DNA of 64,000 nucleotides from positions 186,001-250,000 of the forward strand of contig NZ_JPRN01000002.1 of assembly GCF_000737715.1 (NCBI RefSeq), given 5' to 3'. The notes beneath the pieces were generated by a model that worked only from the letters and a program-made list of their open reading frames with translations, ran no database searches and had not been told where the DNA came from. The position numbers and the translations under genes are program-made. This stretch comes from Chryseobacterium sp. JM1 (GTDB lineage Bacteria; Bacteroidota; Bacteroidia; Flavobacteriales; Weeksellaceae). Shown here in pieces: positions 51,543 to 59,769 of the stretch (within the stretch, counting starts at the first letter, position 1; each line of letters opens with the position of its first letter).

Positions 51543-54500
51543 ATGGCAACAGAAAACACAACAAACAACACATCACAAACTCTTTTCAGATTTGTAAGTT
51601 TAAGAAACCCACAACTGACTGAAACTAAAAAGCAAAATTTAGGTTTCATTCAAAGACCTGCCGGCCTTTTAGGCTCCTTTGATGCAGCCGTGGACCCAAA
51701 TGCTACAGCTTTGGAAAAATTCAAGGCTCTGGAACGCGCCGTAAAGACTTTTGATCCAGCCGGATATGAAAGTGAACTTCAGATCGAAGAAGGCAGTCTT
51801 GCCGAAGCTTTGAAAATAGGAAGAAAAATTGCGAAAAAAGAAAAGCTCTCTACCACCGACGAAAATGCGGCAAAAAGTCTGTATAACAGCTCTTCTATTC
51901 AGAATAAACTGGGACAGGTATGGGATAATTTAATTTATCAGACTGTCACACAGGATAATTTTTATGTAAAAGAAGCACTGGTGCATATTCTAAAGACTCT
52001 GCATTTCGGATATGTATGTGATCTGCCTGTAACGCCGGAGCTTATAAAAATCAACGGGGCTGATTTAAAAACTAAAGCTTTGGAAGCTAAAGTTGTACTT
52101 CCACTCAAACTTTTCGGTGATGGATATGAAGGAGAGACTTCACCAGCAAACCCAGGTGGCAATGCCTTCCAGGTAAATGTTTCAGAGATCGGAAGCGGAG
52201 TAATTAATGGCACCCCTATTCCTGCAGCTATTCAACAACAGTTAAAGACTGAAGGAAAAAGAATCTCAGAACTTTCGGTTCTTAGTGATGAAAAAGAAAG
52301 CCTTGCCCAATTAAAGACTGAGCTTGAAAAAATTCAAAAAACGTTCTTCAATCTAAGAGCAAAAGCATATGATGCTTCTTACAGACAATATTTGGAAACA
52401 AATCAATCTGCTATCAATGAGTATAATGCAATGCTTGAAAAAATCAATGCCCAAATTGACAAAGGCGGTTTATCTCAGGAAGAGATTGATGCCCTGTATG
52501 CAGCATTGGAGAGACTGAATGTTGCTCCATTCAAATTCGAATATAAAAATGAGCTTAATTTTGCTGATCTTAAAGCTAAACTGTCTGAGGATCTCTTCAA
52601 AGTATTTGTTGAACAGTTTACCCTTGTAAATGATGGCAAGCCGCTGGAAACAGACCTTGATTTTTCATTAATCGAAATGGTATCTGACAAGAAAATTCTT
52701 ATCAATAAAGTTCCGGCTGTTATTACGGATGAGTATGATACATTCGTAGAGGTATTTGAGAAGCTGGATGAAGATGTGAGCTCAAGAACTCATGATCTTT
52801 TTGCCAAATCTCCTCTTAACGAGCAAAGATATGCAAGCATTGGAGGTGTTTTGCTTCCTGTAGGCAATACAGCCAAAATAGATATTTCAGGCACTTATTA
52901 CCTGAGTTACACCAGTTCAACCAACGGGTTTAGAAGAAACTATGTATCATTCTATTACAATACAGACAGTACTGCTTTAGGGCTGCTTTCTGCCGAAGTT
53001 GAACTTTCAGGAACAGGAACTCAGCAACAGACTATTCCGGCAACTGAAGTAGTAGACGGAAAGGTAGCTTTCCCATTGATATACATCACTTTGAGAAGTA
53101 TTTCAAAAGCAAAGATCAAACTGTATTTCAAAAATGGCGAATATACGGTTGTAGAGCACGACCTGTCTTTTAATGAAGTGTACACCGGAAAGTTCTCATT
53201 CAAAACTAAAGATGACGGTGGAACCCCGGGAGAAGGCGGAGGCACCGTTACACCAGGAACATTTGTTCCTAAGCATTTTGGAGTAAAAAGATTGGGAGTT
53301 GCCGACTATTTGAAAGTAGTTCAATCTACACAGGCCTATGTTCCGGGAGAGGTTACTCATATCGAAAACGTAATGGCCAAAGAATTTAAGCAGAAATCTA
53401 CAAGAAGATTAAGAAGAAGCGAAATTCAAACAACAACATCAAAATCTACAGAAAGAGAAACATTAAGCGACACAACGACCACGACCAGAAATGATATGCA
53501 GTCTGAAGTAGCCAATGTTATACAACAGGATGTAAGTACTGAAGCGCATTTCAGATATGGAGGTCTCGGAAAAACTTATGAAGTGGGAGGCAGTTTTGCC
53601 GCACATAATTCTAAAGAAAACAGTACCAGACAGGCTGTAGAAAAATCTCAGGAAATTACGGCAAAAGCTACGGAAAGAATTCTTACAAAAGTAGCTGAGG
53701 AAAGAATAGAAAAAATCATTGAGGAATTTGAAGAAAACAATGCTCACGGATTTGACAACAGAGAAGGAAACAAGCATGTAGTAGGCGTATACAGATGGGT
53801 TGACAAAAAAATGAAGAACCAGATCTTTAACTACGGCAAACGTTCCATGTTTGAATTCATGATCCCTGAACCTGCAAGACTTCACAATCTGGCAACACCT
53901 TCCGCTAATGTTGATATTTTAAAAGCTCCTGTTGACCCTAGAAAAGCAGAAGGAGAATGGAAAATGGAAACATCAAAAGCAGCCACGAAAGAACAGCTTC
54001 AATACTGGTCACAGATCTATGGAGTAACGTTAACAACTCTTCCTCAGGCCAATATTACTGAAGACCAATTCCACGATGACAGCTCAGGAGCTTCAGACTG
54101 GGAAATGAGAAATATCGACATTTCTGTTCCTCAAAATTATAAATGTACAAACTACAATGTCCATTATTCTTATAAAGAAAAACGTAAAAAAGGAAAGATC
54201 AGAATCAATAATAGCGGCGATCTTACGAACCATGAAGGAGATCTTGGATTCCCTGCCAATGCTACTGTGAAATTCACCCTTACATTCCATATTTACTATA
54301 TGGACCTTGTTTCCCTTAAAGTAACAAAATACTGTACCCTTTCTGAGGAATTTATGGAAGGCTGGAGAAAAGAAAACTTTGACGCCATCATTAAAGCTTA
54401 TGAAGAAGCCTATGCAAACTTCCTTGCCAAACAGAAAGAACTTGAAGAAAAAGCTAAAGAAGCAGCCGAAGCAGCCAAAGAGAAAAAAGACAGCCTTGGA

Positions 54501-55196
54501 AACTTCTACCGTGATATGGAAGCTGTAATCCTTAAACATAACTGTATTGCTTATCTATTGCAGGATTATCTTGCTTTGGGAAAAGAGTTCACTTCCGGAA
54601 CACAGATGAGTAACTTCAAAGTAATCCTTGGTGAAGAGCTTGAGCAGTACACCGCATTGGCCAAGTTTATGGAACAGGCATTTGAATGGAACATTATGGA
54701 CTATACATTCTACCCTTACTATTGGGCTTCAAGCCAGAGATGGCAGGAAATGTATCTTTCACAGAATACAGATCCTTTATTCCGAAGCTTTTTACAGGCA
54801 GGTATGGCCAGAGTAATTGTAACCGTAAAACCAGGATTTGAAGATGCAGTTCAGTTCTTTATGTCTACAGGAAAAATCTGGAACGGAGGTGAAGTCCCTG
54901 TAATTGGAGATCCTATGTATCTGAGTATTGTAGATGAAATGCGTGAGCCGGTAGGTGTAAAACAAGGAAAGCCATGGATCACTACCCTTCCTACCTCACT
55001 AAATATTTTACAGGAAGGTTCCGCGGGGTTACGTACTCTTAATGCCCTTCCATTTACTAAGGAAAATCCTGAAGAATTTGAAGTTCCTTCAGATGTCGTT
55101 ACGGAAGATACAGATTTTGTAAAGAATGACAACCTTCTTGGGGTTAAGGAAACAGGAACCTCTTCTGAGAAAGTAATTTCCGGAGACTGGAAATAA
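51543..55196 (+). CDS. Large structural-type protein of unknown function (1217 aa)
   Basis: A 1217-residue soluble protein without signal peptide. The N-terminal part is helical with coiled-coil-like stretches (about 215-320). A beta-rich domain (about 430-555) ends in a glycine linker (GGTPGEGGGTVTPG, about 559-573). Then comes a Ser/Thr-rich, Arg-containing block around 625-655, a helical region, and the block GVYRWVDKKM ... NYGKRSMFEFMIPEPA (about 748-778). A Lys/Ala/Glu helix (about 960-985) precedes the C-terminal domain. I recall this YRWVDK...NYGKR...EFxxPEPA pattern in large uncharacterised proteins of several phyla, but cannot name a family. In context it may be a scaffold or carrier. 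Confidence 0.75.
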   Translation: MATENTTNNTSQTLFRFVSLRNPQLTETKKQNLGFIQRPAGLLGSFDAAVDPNATALEKFKALERAVKTFDPAGYESELQIEEGSLAEALKIGRKIAKKEKLSTTDENAAKSLYNSSSIQNKLGQVWDNLIYQTVTQDNFYVKEALVHILKTLHFGYVCDLPVTPELIKINGADLKTKALEAKVVLPLKLFGDGYEGETSPANPGGNAFQVNVSEIGSGVINGTPIPAAIQQQLKTEGKRISELSVLSDEKESLAQLKTELEKIQKTFFNLRAKAYDASYRQYLETNQSAINEYNAMLEKINAQIDKGGLSQEEIDALYAALERLNVAPFKFEYKNELNFADLKAKLSEDLFKVFVEQFTLVNDGKPLETDLDFSLIEMVSDKKILINKVPAVITDEYDTFVEVFEKLDEDVSSRTHDLFAKSPLNEQRYASIGGVLLPVGNTAKIDISGTYYLSYTSSTNGFRRNYVSFYYNTDSTALGLLSAEVELSGTGTQQQTIPATEVVDGKVAFPLIYITLRSISKAKIKLYFKNGEYTVVEHDLSFNEVYTGKFSFKTKDDGGTPGEGGGTVTPGTFVPKHFGVKRLGVADYLKVVQSTQAYVPGEVTHIENVMAKEFKQKSTRRLRRSEIQTTTSKSTERETLSDTTTTTRNDMQSEVANVIQQDVSTEAHFRYGGLGKTYEVGGSFAAHNSKENSTRQAVEKSQEITAKATERILTKVAEERIEKIIEEFEENNAHGFDNREGNKHVVGVYRWVDKKMKNQIFNYGKRSMFEFMIPEPARLHNLATPSANVDILKAPVDPRKAEGEWKMETSKAATKEQLQYWSQIYGVTLTTLPQANITEDQFHDDSSGASDWEMRNIDISVPQNYKCTNYNVHYSYKEKRKKGKIRINNSGDLTNHEGDLGFPANATVKFTLTFHIYYMDLVSLKVTKYCTLSEEFMEGWRKENFDAIIKAYEEAYANFLAKQKELEEKAKEAAEAAKEKKDSLGNFYRDMEAVILKHNCIAYLLQDYLALGKEFTSGTQMSNFKVILGEELEQYTALAKFMEQAFEWNIMDYTFYPYYWASSQRWQEMYLSQNTDPLFRSFLQAGMARVIVTVKPGFEDAVQFFMSTGKIWNGGEVPVIGDPMYLSIVDEMREPVGVKQGKPWITTLPTSLNILQEGSAGLRTLNALPFTKENPEEFEVPSDVVTEDTDFVKNDNLLGVKETGTSSEKVISGDWK

Positions 55197-55229
55197 AGTT
55201 CATCACAATTAATTAAAAAAAACAATAAT

Positions 55230-56834
55230 ATGTCCAATATAGGAAAAATTATTAGGGTAAATGCATTACCTCCTGAAGGAGAAAGAGAAACCAATGTAAT
55301 TTACCAAGTAGCTGCACCAGGTGCAGCTACTTATACAGACTACGCCATTGATGAAAATGGTGATATGAAAAACCCTGCTACAGGCCTTTCCACTGAAGAT
55401 CTTAAGGATAATATCATCAAAATTTCTGATCCTGATCTTCAGGCAGAAGGAATTTTTACTCAGGCGCAGTTTAACAAAAGCACTTTAACAGATCTTGATC
55501 ATAAACTCAACGCTCCTGTAACGGATGGAAATACCCAGAACTTTTCAAAAGTTGTCGGTATAGACGGCAATGGCAATACAGCAAAACTACCCGCTGGAGA
55601 TTTAGGAAAAAACATGATGAATACAGACCTGTCAAGTACCTCCGCCAGAAATCATACGGTCAATGCTCCATTTACAATTAATACGCTGGGAAATCCTTAT
55701 ACCGTATCGGGCTTGCCAAACAAAAATACGGACATCGGCAATTTCCAGAAAATTGTAGTACAGAATACCAGTGGTTTAAATGCTGTCGTAGACAGCAAAA
55801 GCTTTTTAGTTGATATGCCCAATCAAATGACAGAAGCAGAAAAAACAGCATGGAAAACCAAAATGAACGGCGGCTGGACTACCGCAAGTATGAGTGTAGG
55901 ATTGATTTCCCCAACCGTGGTAAATGTTAATAATAATAACAACACGTGGATATTACTTAAGGGGGCAAATCTTAATATTAATCCTACGAGTTTCTCTGTT
56001 GAAATCATGGCCAATGATGGCAATACACCCATCGCGCTCGTGCCCAATTCCCAGGTACAGCTTTCTGCCAATGGCACTGACCTTATTTTCTATTTTAATT
56101 TCCACGTTTTACCTATAGGAAGTTATAAAATAAAAATATGGAATGGTGTTGCCAATTACGTGACCGGAAAAACAGTAACAGTAACCAATAATATGCAAAT
56201 GGTTAATACCGGCGCATTGACCTGGGATCTTAAAACATTCAACAATAATGCTTCCACTGAAAACTTTGGAAGTGGAGGTTCAGCACAGGTGAGTACAGAC
56301 TCTTCAATTGAAGCCTTAGCCAATAACTATAATATGATTGCTTCATTAAAAAGTTCTGAGCTGATTCCTGCCAATAAAGATTTCTATCTGCAGTTTCAAA
56401 TTGAAAACATTGCCAATTCCAATGCTAGTCCTGATGTATCCGGAGGAAGTATATACGCTGGTCTGACTTTGAGTTCAAACTCCAACCAACTGATTAGCAA
56501 TTCGTTTGCGTTTATGAGATTTCATAATTTCTCCCGTTGGCAGGCAAGCAATGGAGACCATGGTCCCGCCATGCAGATTTACCAGAGAGCTTCACTTTTG
56601 AGTGGCGTGAATTTTCCTTCATTTTCTACAACAGGAAGTAAATCTTACGATTTTATCCTTCAGAGAGTAGGCTCGCTATACACATTCATTGTCATAGACA
56701 ACAGTTCCAATGCTCTATACACACAGACATTTGACGGTTCTACCGATGCATTAAGTCTGAGTTTACAGATCCAGAACAGATTGAAACTCCACAAATGCAG
56801 CATTAATATCATCAACTGTTATTTAACTAATTAA
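55230..56834 (+). CDS. Second fibre-like protein
   Basis: A 534-residue protein that starts NIGKIIRVNALPPEGERETN and shows the TYTDYAIDENGD phrase used in Bacteroidota fibre and tail-collar proteins. The middle has SFLVDMPNQMTEAEKTAWKT, a segment frequent in phage-type fibre modules, and the C-terminal ~200 residues (about 325-534) form a beta-rich lectin-like jelly-roll domain (STENFGSGGSAQVS ... YIFVIDNSS-like strands). It lacks the SYWHKDEKI domain and signal peptide. It is 33 bp after the 1217-residue gene. An intrinsic terminator follows, so it closes the main operon. Confidence 0.72.
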   Translation: MSNIGKIIRVNALPPEGERETNVIYQVAAPGAATYTDYAIDENGDMKNPATGLSTEDLKDNIIKISDPDLQAEGIFTQAQFNKSTLTDLDHKLNAPVTDGNTQNFSKVVGIDGNGNTAKLPAGDLGKNMMNTDLSSTSARNHTVNAPFTINTLGNPYTVSGLPNKNTDIGNFQKIVVQNTSGLNAVVDSKSFLVDMPNQMTEAEKTAWKTKMNGGWTTASMSVGLISPTVVNVNNNNNTWILLKGANLNINPTSFSVEIMANDGNTPIALVPNSQVQLSANGTDLIFYFNFHVLPIGSYKIKIWNGVANYVTGKTVTVTNNMQMVNTGALTWDLKTFNNNASTENFGSGGSAQVSTDSSIEALANNYNMIASLKSSELIPANKDFYLQFQIENIANSNASPDVSGGSIYAGLTLSSNSNQLISNSFAFMRFHNFSRWQASNGDHGPAMQIYQRASLLSGVNFPSFSTTGSKSYDFILQRVGSLYTFIVIDNSSNALYTQTFDGSTDALSLSLQIQNRLKLHKCSINIINCYLTN

Positions 56835-56868
56835 CTCTTCTGTGTAGGAGAAAGCAATTAGTGAAATT

Positions 56869-56898
56869 GGGCAGAATTTAAACATTCTGCCCTTTTTT
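56869..56898 (+). terminator. Strong terminator between fibre operon and JAB-like toxin gene
   Basis: GGGCAGAAT (56869-56877) and ATTCTGCCC (56884-56892) with a 6-base loop followed by six T. No promoter is visible in the 22 bases before the toxin gene, so toxin expression would depend on readthrough. Confidence 0.92.
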
Positions 56899-56920
56899 AA
56901 TCTCTAAAAAAATATGAAAA

Positions 56921-59104
56921 ATGAAAAATACAGAATATAAAGGTGTTTTTGACATAGGAGAAGAAGTTCTGTCGATGGACAATAAATTTGTTCTTCCCAC
57001 ATTCCCTTCCTTAAAAAATCCATTTACAGTTGGAGAAAATATGAGAGGAATGAATAATCTAAGCCCGCTGGCAACTGTAAAACTTTTCAACCAGACTGCA
57101 GAAGATATTCAAAAAAAATATTATCCGAATGGAGACATTTCCGGCAATGGAAACATAAATGTCATTGAAGAAGTTAACCTTACTGTTAAAAACAAATATA
57201 AGTTTAACACTTACAATTATTATTTTGACAACAACAGAAATTCCAGTTACGGAGATGAGGGTGATTTATTGGCTTTTAAATTATTATTATTTGTTTCGAA
57301 TGACGGAAATAAAGTAAAGGAGTGTTACGAAGTTGTCCAACCTAAAGCTGATGAAGTAATTCTATTCCTGGAAAGCGATTCTGGTGAGTTGAGCAACGAT
57401 GTTTTATATGGAAAAATGTCTGAAGAAGTCCGTAAGCAGTTTACTGATGAAAAAGGCAACCTTAAAAGCAATCTTTTTGACAATGAGATTATGAAAGCTG
57501 TACTGAAAAATACAGATAATATTAATCAGCAAATTGTTGAAGAACTTATGAAAAAAGGCTATGTGGAGCAAAGTAAAATAAAAAAAGGCTTTTTTACAGT
57601 TCTTAAATACGTAATGATAGGAATCTCTGCTCCCACCAAGGCAATAGGATGGATCTTAAAAAAGATTGGAGAGGGATTAGAATTTTTAAAAATTCCTGAT
57701 ACATTTTGGGATACTGAGATTGAAGGGTATCTTTTCCAAAAAGAAAATCTAATACAAATTCTTACAATTTCTCCGGAAAAATTAAAGTTCATAAAAGATC
57801 TGTTTAATGATAAAAAAGGAATTGATTTTTCAGATTTTACCCCGAAATTTTTAGATGATATTATTTTATCTCAATTGAATTTAGTAGAAGCATTTATAGA
57901 AAACTATAACAGTTATATAAAAGAGAAAATAGAATTTTTCTTTAAACCATTTAATCCCGGTATTAACGAAATTAAAAATAATTTAACTGAAGATATCGCT
58001 TTGTTATCTGGCATCTGGAATGGACTTGTGGACTTTGTTGTATCAATATTTAAATTTTTTGGAAGTTTGCTTGAGGCCCCATTTGATATCAGTAAAGATT
58101 TTCAACATACTTTAGAGATGATTGATAATTTTTGGGATATGCTTGATATTACTTTTTTTGAAAATCTATGGGAAGCCATAAAAGAAGGGGTAAAAAATAT
58201 TAAAGATTATCTAAGCAGTAAAGATAATGAAGAGTTCAATTGGGTAAGAATCAATTATGCAGCAGGTTTTACAATTTCATTTATTGGTACATTCTTTATT
58301 CCCATAGCGGATATTGCGAAAGTAGCTGAAGTAGGAAAGATGGGTGAACTTTTAGCTAAAATTAATTCTGAAATAGGTAAAACAATTTCCCAAACTGCTA
58401 AATTTGTAAAAATACAAACTGCTGAAGCTTATCAAAAAGTAAGCAAAGCATTAGAAGATTTAGTGCTCTTGTTCAAAGAAGGAGGAAAGAAATTACATGA
58501 TTTTGTCAATAATCTCTGGAAAAAAATTGCAGATTGGTTTTTAAGTAATAAAAAGCTGCTTCTGTATGAAGGAGCAGGCAGTGAGATTAGGAGTATTTTA
58601 GTAAAAGTGGTGGATATAGCCTCTGATATAGCTCCTGCTGAAATTCTTGAATACGAAAAGAAAATCTTTGAATTCGCAGATGAATATGCAGGAATTAAGA
58701 AAGCCACAGGAGAAATGATTGAAGGCATTACCAGTGGGAAACGTAAAGAAGTAGATTTGACTTCTCATTCTGAACATTTACCAGGGTCAATAGTTACACA
58801 TAACCATCCCCTTGGCAGTAGTTTAAGTACTGGAGATATTAGAGCATTCTTATTTAATCAGATAAAAGAACTTAGAGCTATAGCAGCAACTGACAAAAGT
58901 GTATTTGTATTAAGATATATAGGAGAACCATTAACAACAACAGAGATCAGGCTTCTTATAAAGGAAATAGTAAAAGCCAAAAATGAGAAAAAAATGTTTT
59001 CGGCAACTCTTTTTGATAATTCTTTAGAAGTGGCAGACCTTTATATAGAGCAACTTATGAAATTAAAAAACAGGGTTGAATATATTCATTATAAAAAATT
59101 ATAA
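56921..59104 (+). CDS. Polymorphic toxin with C-terminal JAB/MPN-like domain
   Basis: A 727-residue protein with no Sec signal. The N-terminal ~220 residues look like a delivery region, followed by amphipathic and hydrophobic helices (about 225-260 and 395-420) and a pre-toxin-like membrane segment (AAGFTISFIGTFFIPIADIAK, about 447-467, quoted in part). The C-terminus has THNHPLGSSLSTGDI with His627, His629, Ser636 and Asp639, a JAMM-like HxHP...SxxD zinc motif as in JAB peptidase-type or phage MuF-C toxin domains. The adjacent 184-residue gene fits an immunity role. Its place in the fibre cluster suggests cargo of the same system. Confidence 0.75.
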   Translation: MKNTEYKGVFDIGEEVLSMDNKFVLPTFPSLKNPFTVGENMRGMNNLSPLATVKLFNQTAEDIQKKYYPNGDISGNGNINVIEEVNLTVKNKYKFNTYNYYFDNNRNSSYGDEGDLLAFKLLLFVSNDGNKVKECYEVVQPKADEVILFLESDSGELSNDVLYGKMSEEVRKQFTDEKGNLKSNLFDNEIMKAVLKNTDNINQQIVEELMKKGYVEQSKIKKGFFTVLKYVMIGISAPTKAIGWILKKIGEGLEFLKIPDTFWDTEIEGYLFQKENLIQILTISPEKLKFIKDLFNDKKGIDFSDFTPKFLDDIILSQLNLVEAFIENYNSYIKEKIEFFFKPFNPGINEIKNNLTEDIALLSGIWNGLVDFVVSIFKFFGSLLEAPFDISKDFQHTLEMIDNFWDMLDITFFENLWEAIKEGVKNIKDYLSSKDNEEFNWVRINYAAGFTISFIGTFFIPIADIAKVAEVGKMGELLAKINSEIGKTISQTAKFVKIQTAEAYQKVSKALEDLVLLFKEGGKKLHDFVNNLWKKIADWFLSNKKLLLYEGAGSEIRSILVKVVDIASDIAPAEILEYEKKIFEFADEYAGIKKATGEMIEGITSGKRKEVDLTSHSEHLPGSIVTHNHPLGSSLSTGDIRAFLFNQIKELRAIAATDKSVFVLRYIGEPLTTTEIRLLIKEIVKAKNEKKMFSATLFDNSLEVADLYIEQLMKLKNRVEYIHYKKL

Positions 59105-59105
59105 A

Positions 59106-59660
59106 ATGATTACAAAAAAAAACTATGAAGTGTTATATTATGTAACACCGAAACAATACAGAGCGACTGCATTAGATCAGCAAGAGTACGATCCCAAAGC
59201 GATGGAGAATTTAGATAAAGAAGAGGCATTGGAAGAATTATTATTAAAATGCGCTCTCTCTGAATTAATTTCTACTTTAATAATAATTTTCAAGGAAAAG
59301 TATGCAAATCCTTTACCTATATGGACAGGAATTGTTGACTATGAGATAAACACAAAAAAAGAGAATTCTAAAAGAAAAGATATTAAAAAAATACAATTCG
59401 AATTTAAATATGGTGTAAAAACTGACTTCGGAGCAAATACTGAATATTTAGACAACCTATTTATGGAATTCTCAAGTCCTTCTCAGGCTTTTAAAGATAT
59501 TGTAAAAAATAATCTACAGGGGAAAACATTTACAGAAAATGAACACAATAACAAAACTACTTTTGTTATTTCCAATAGTCCTATTTCAAAAATAGAAGTT
59601 ACACCCTCTACATTTCACCTATTCATCAATAAGAGTTCTTTCATAGATTACGGGCAATAA
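59106..59660 (+). CDS. Probable immunity protein for the JAB-like toxin
   Basis: A 184-residue soluble protein from the ATG at 59106, one base after the toxin stop codon. An earlier in-frame ATG would overlap the toxin. I do not recognise the family. It is lysine- and glutamate-rich with an N-terminal beta-strand (YEVLYYVTPKQYRATALDQ) and a helical central part. No signal peptide is present, as expected for an immunity protein acting in the cytoplasm. The call rests only on its position and size. Confidence 0.6.
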   Translation: MITKKNYEVLYYVTPKQYRATALDQQEYDPKAMENLDKEEALEELLLKCALSELISTLIIIFKEKYANPLPIWTGIVDYEINTKKENSKRKDIKKIQFEFKYGVKTDFGANTEYLDNLFMEFSSPSQAFKDIVKNNLQGKTFTENEHNNKTTFVISNSPISKIEVTPSTFHLFINKSSFIDYGQ

Positions 59661-59681
59661 ATTTCCACAAAAAATAAAACA

Positions 59682-59715
59682 CGACACGTTTTGTCGCATT
59701 AAGCCTATATATTTG
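59682..59715 (+). promoter_or_regulatory. Regulon site F: promoter of the WYL regulator gene
   Basis: CGACA-CGTTT-TGTCG (59682-59696), 11-bp spacer, TATATTTG (59708-59715), then TCTTATAAAA. Both half-sites are perfect. The regulator gene therefore carries the same site as its putative targets. Confidence 0.8.
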
Positions 59716-59732
59716 TCTTATAAAATTTCACC

Positions 59733-59765
59733 ATGAAACGCAGCTTGCTGCCGCATAAATTATAG
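59733..59765 (+). CDS. Possible 10-residue upstream ORF in the WYL leader
   Basis: ATG at 59733 begins MKRSLLPHKL and stops at 59763-59765, five bases before the WYL start. Such an ORF could tune translation of the regulator, but chance is not excluded. Confidence 0.3.
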   Translation: MKRSLLPHKL

Positions 59766-59769
59766 ACGA

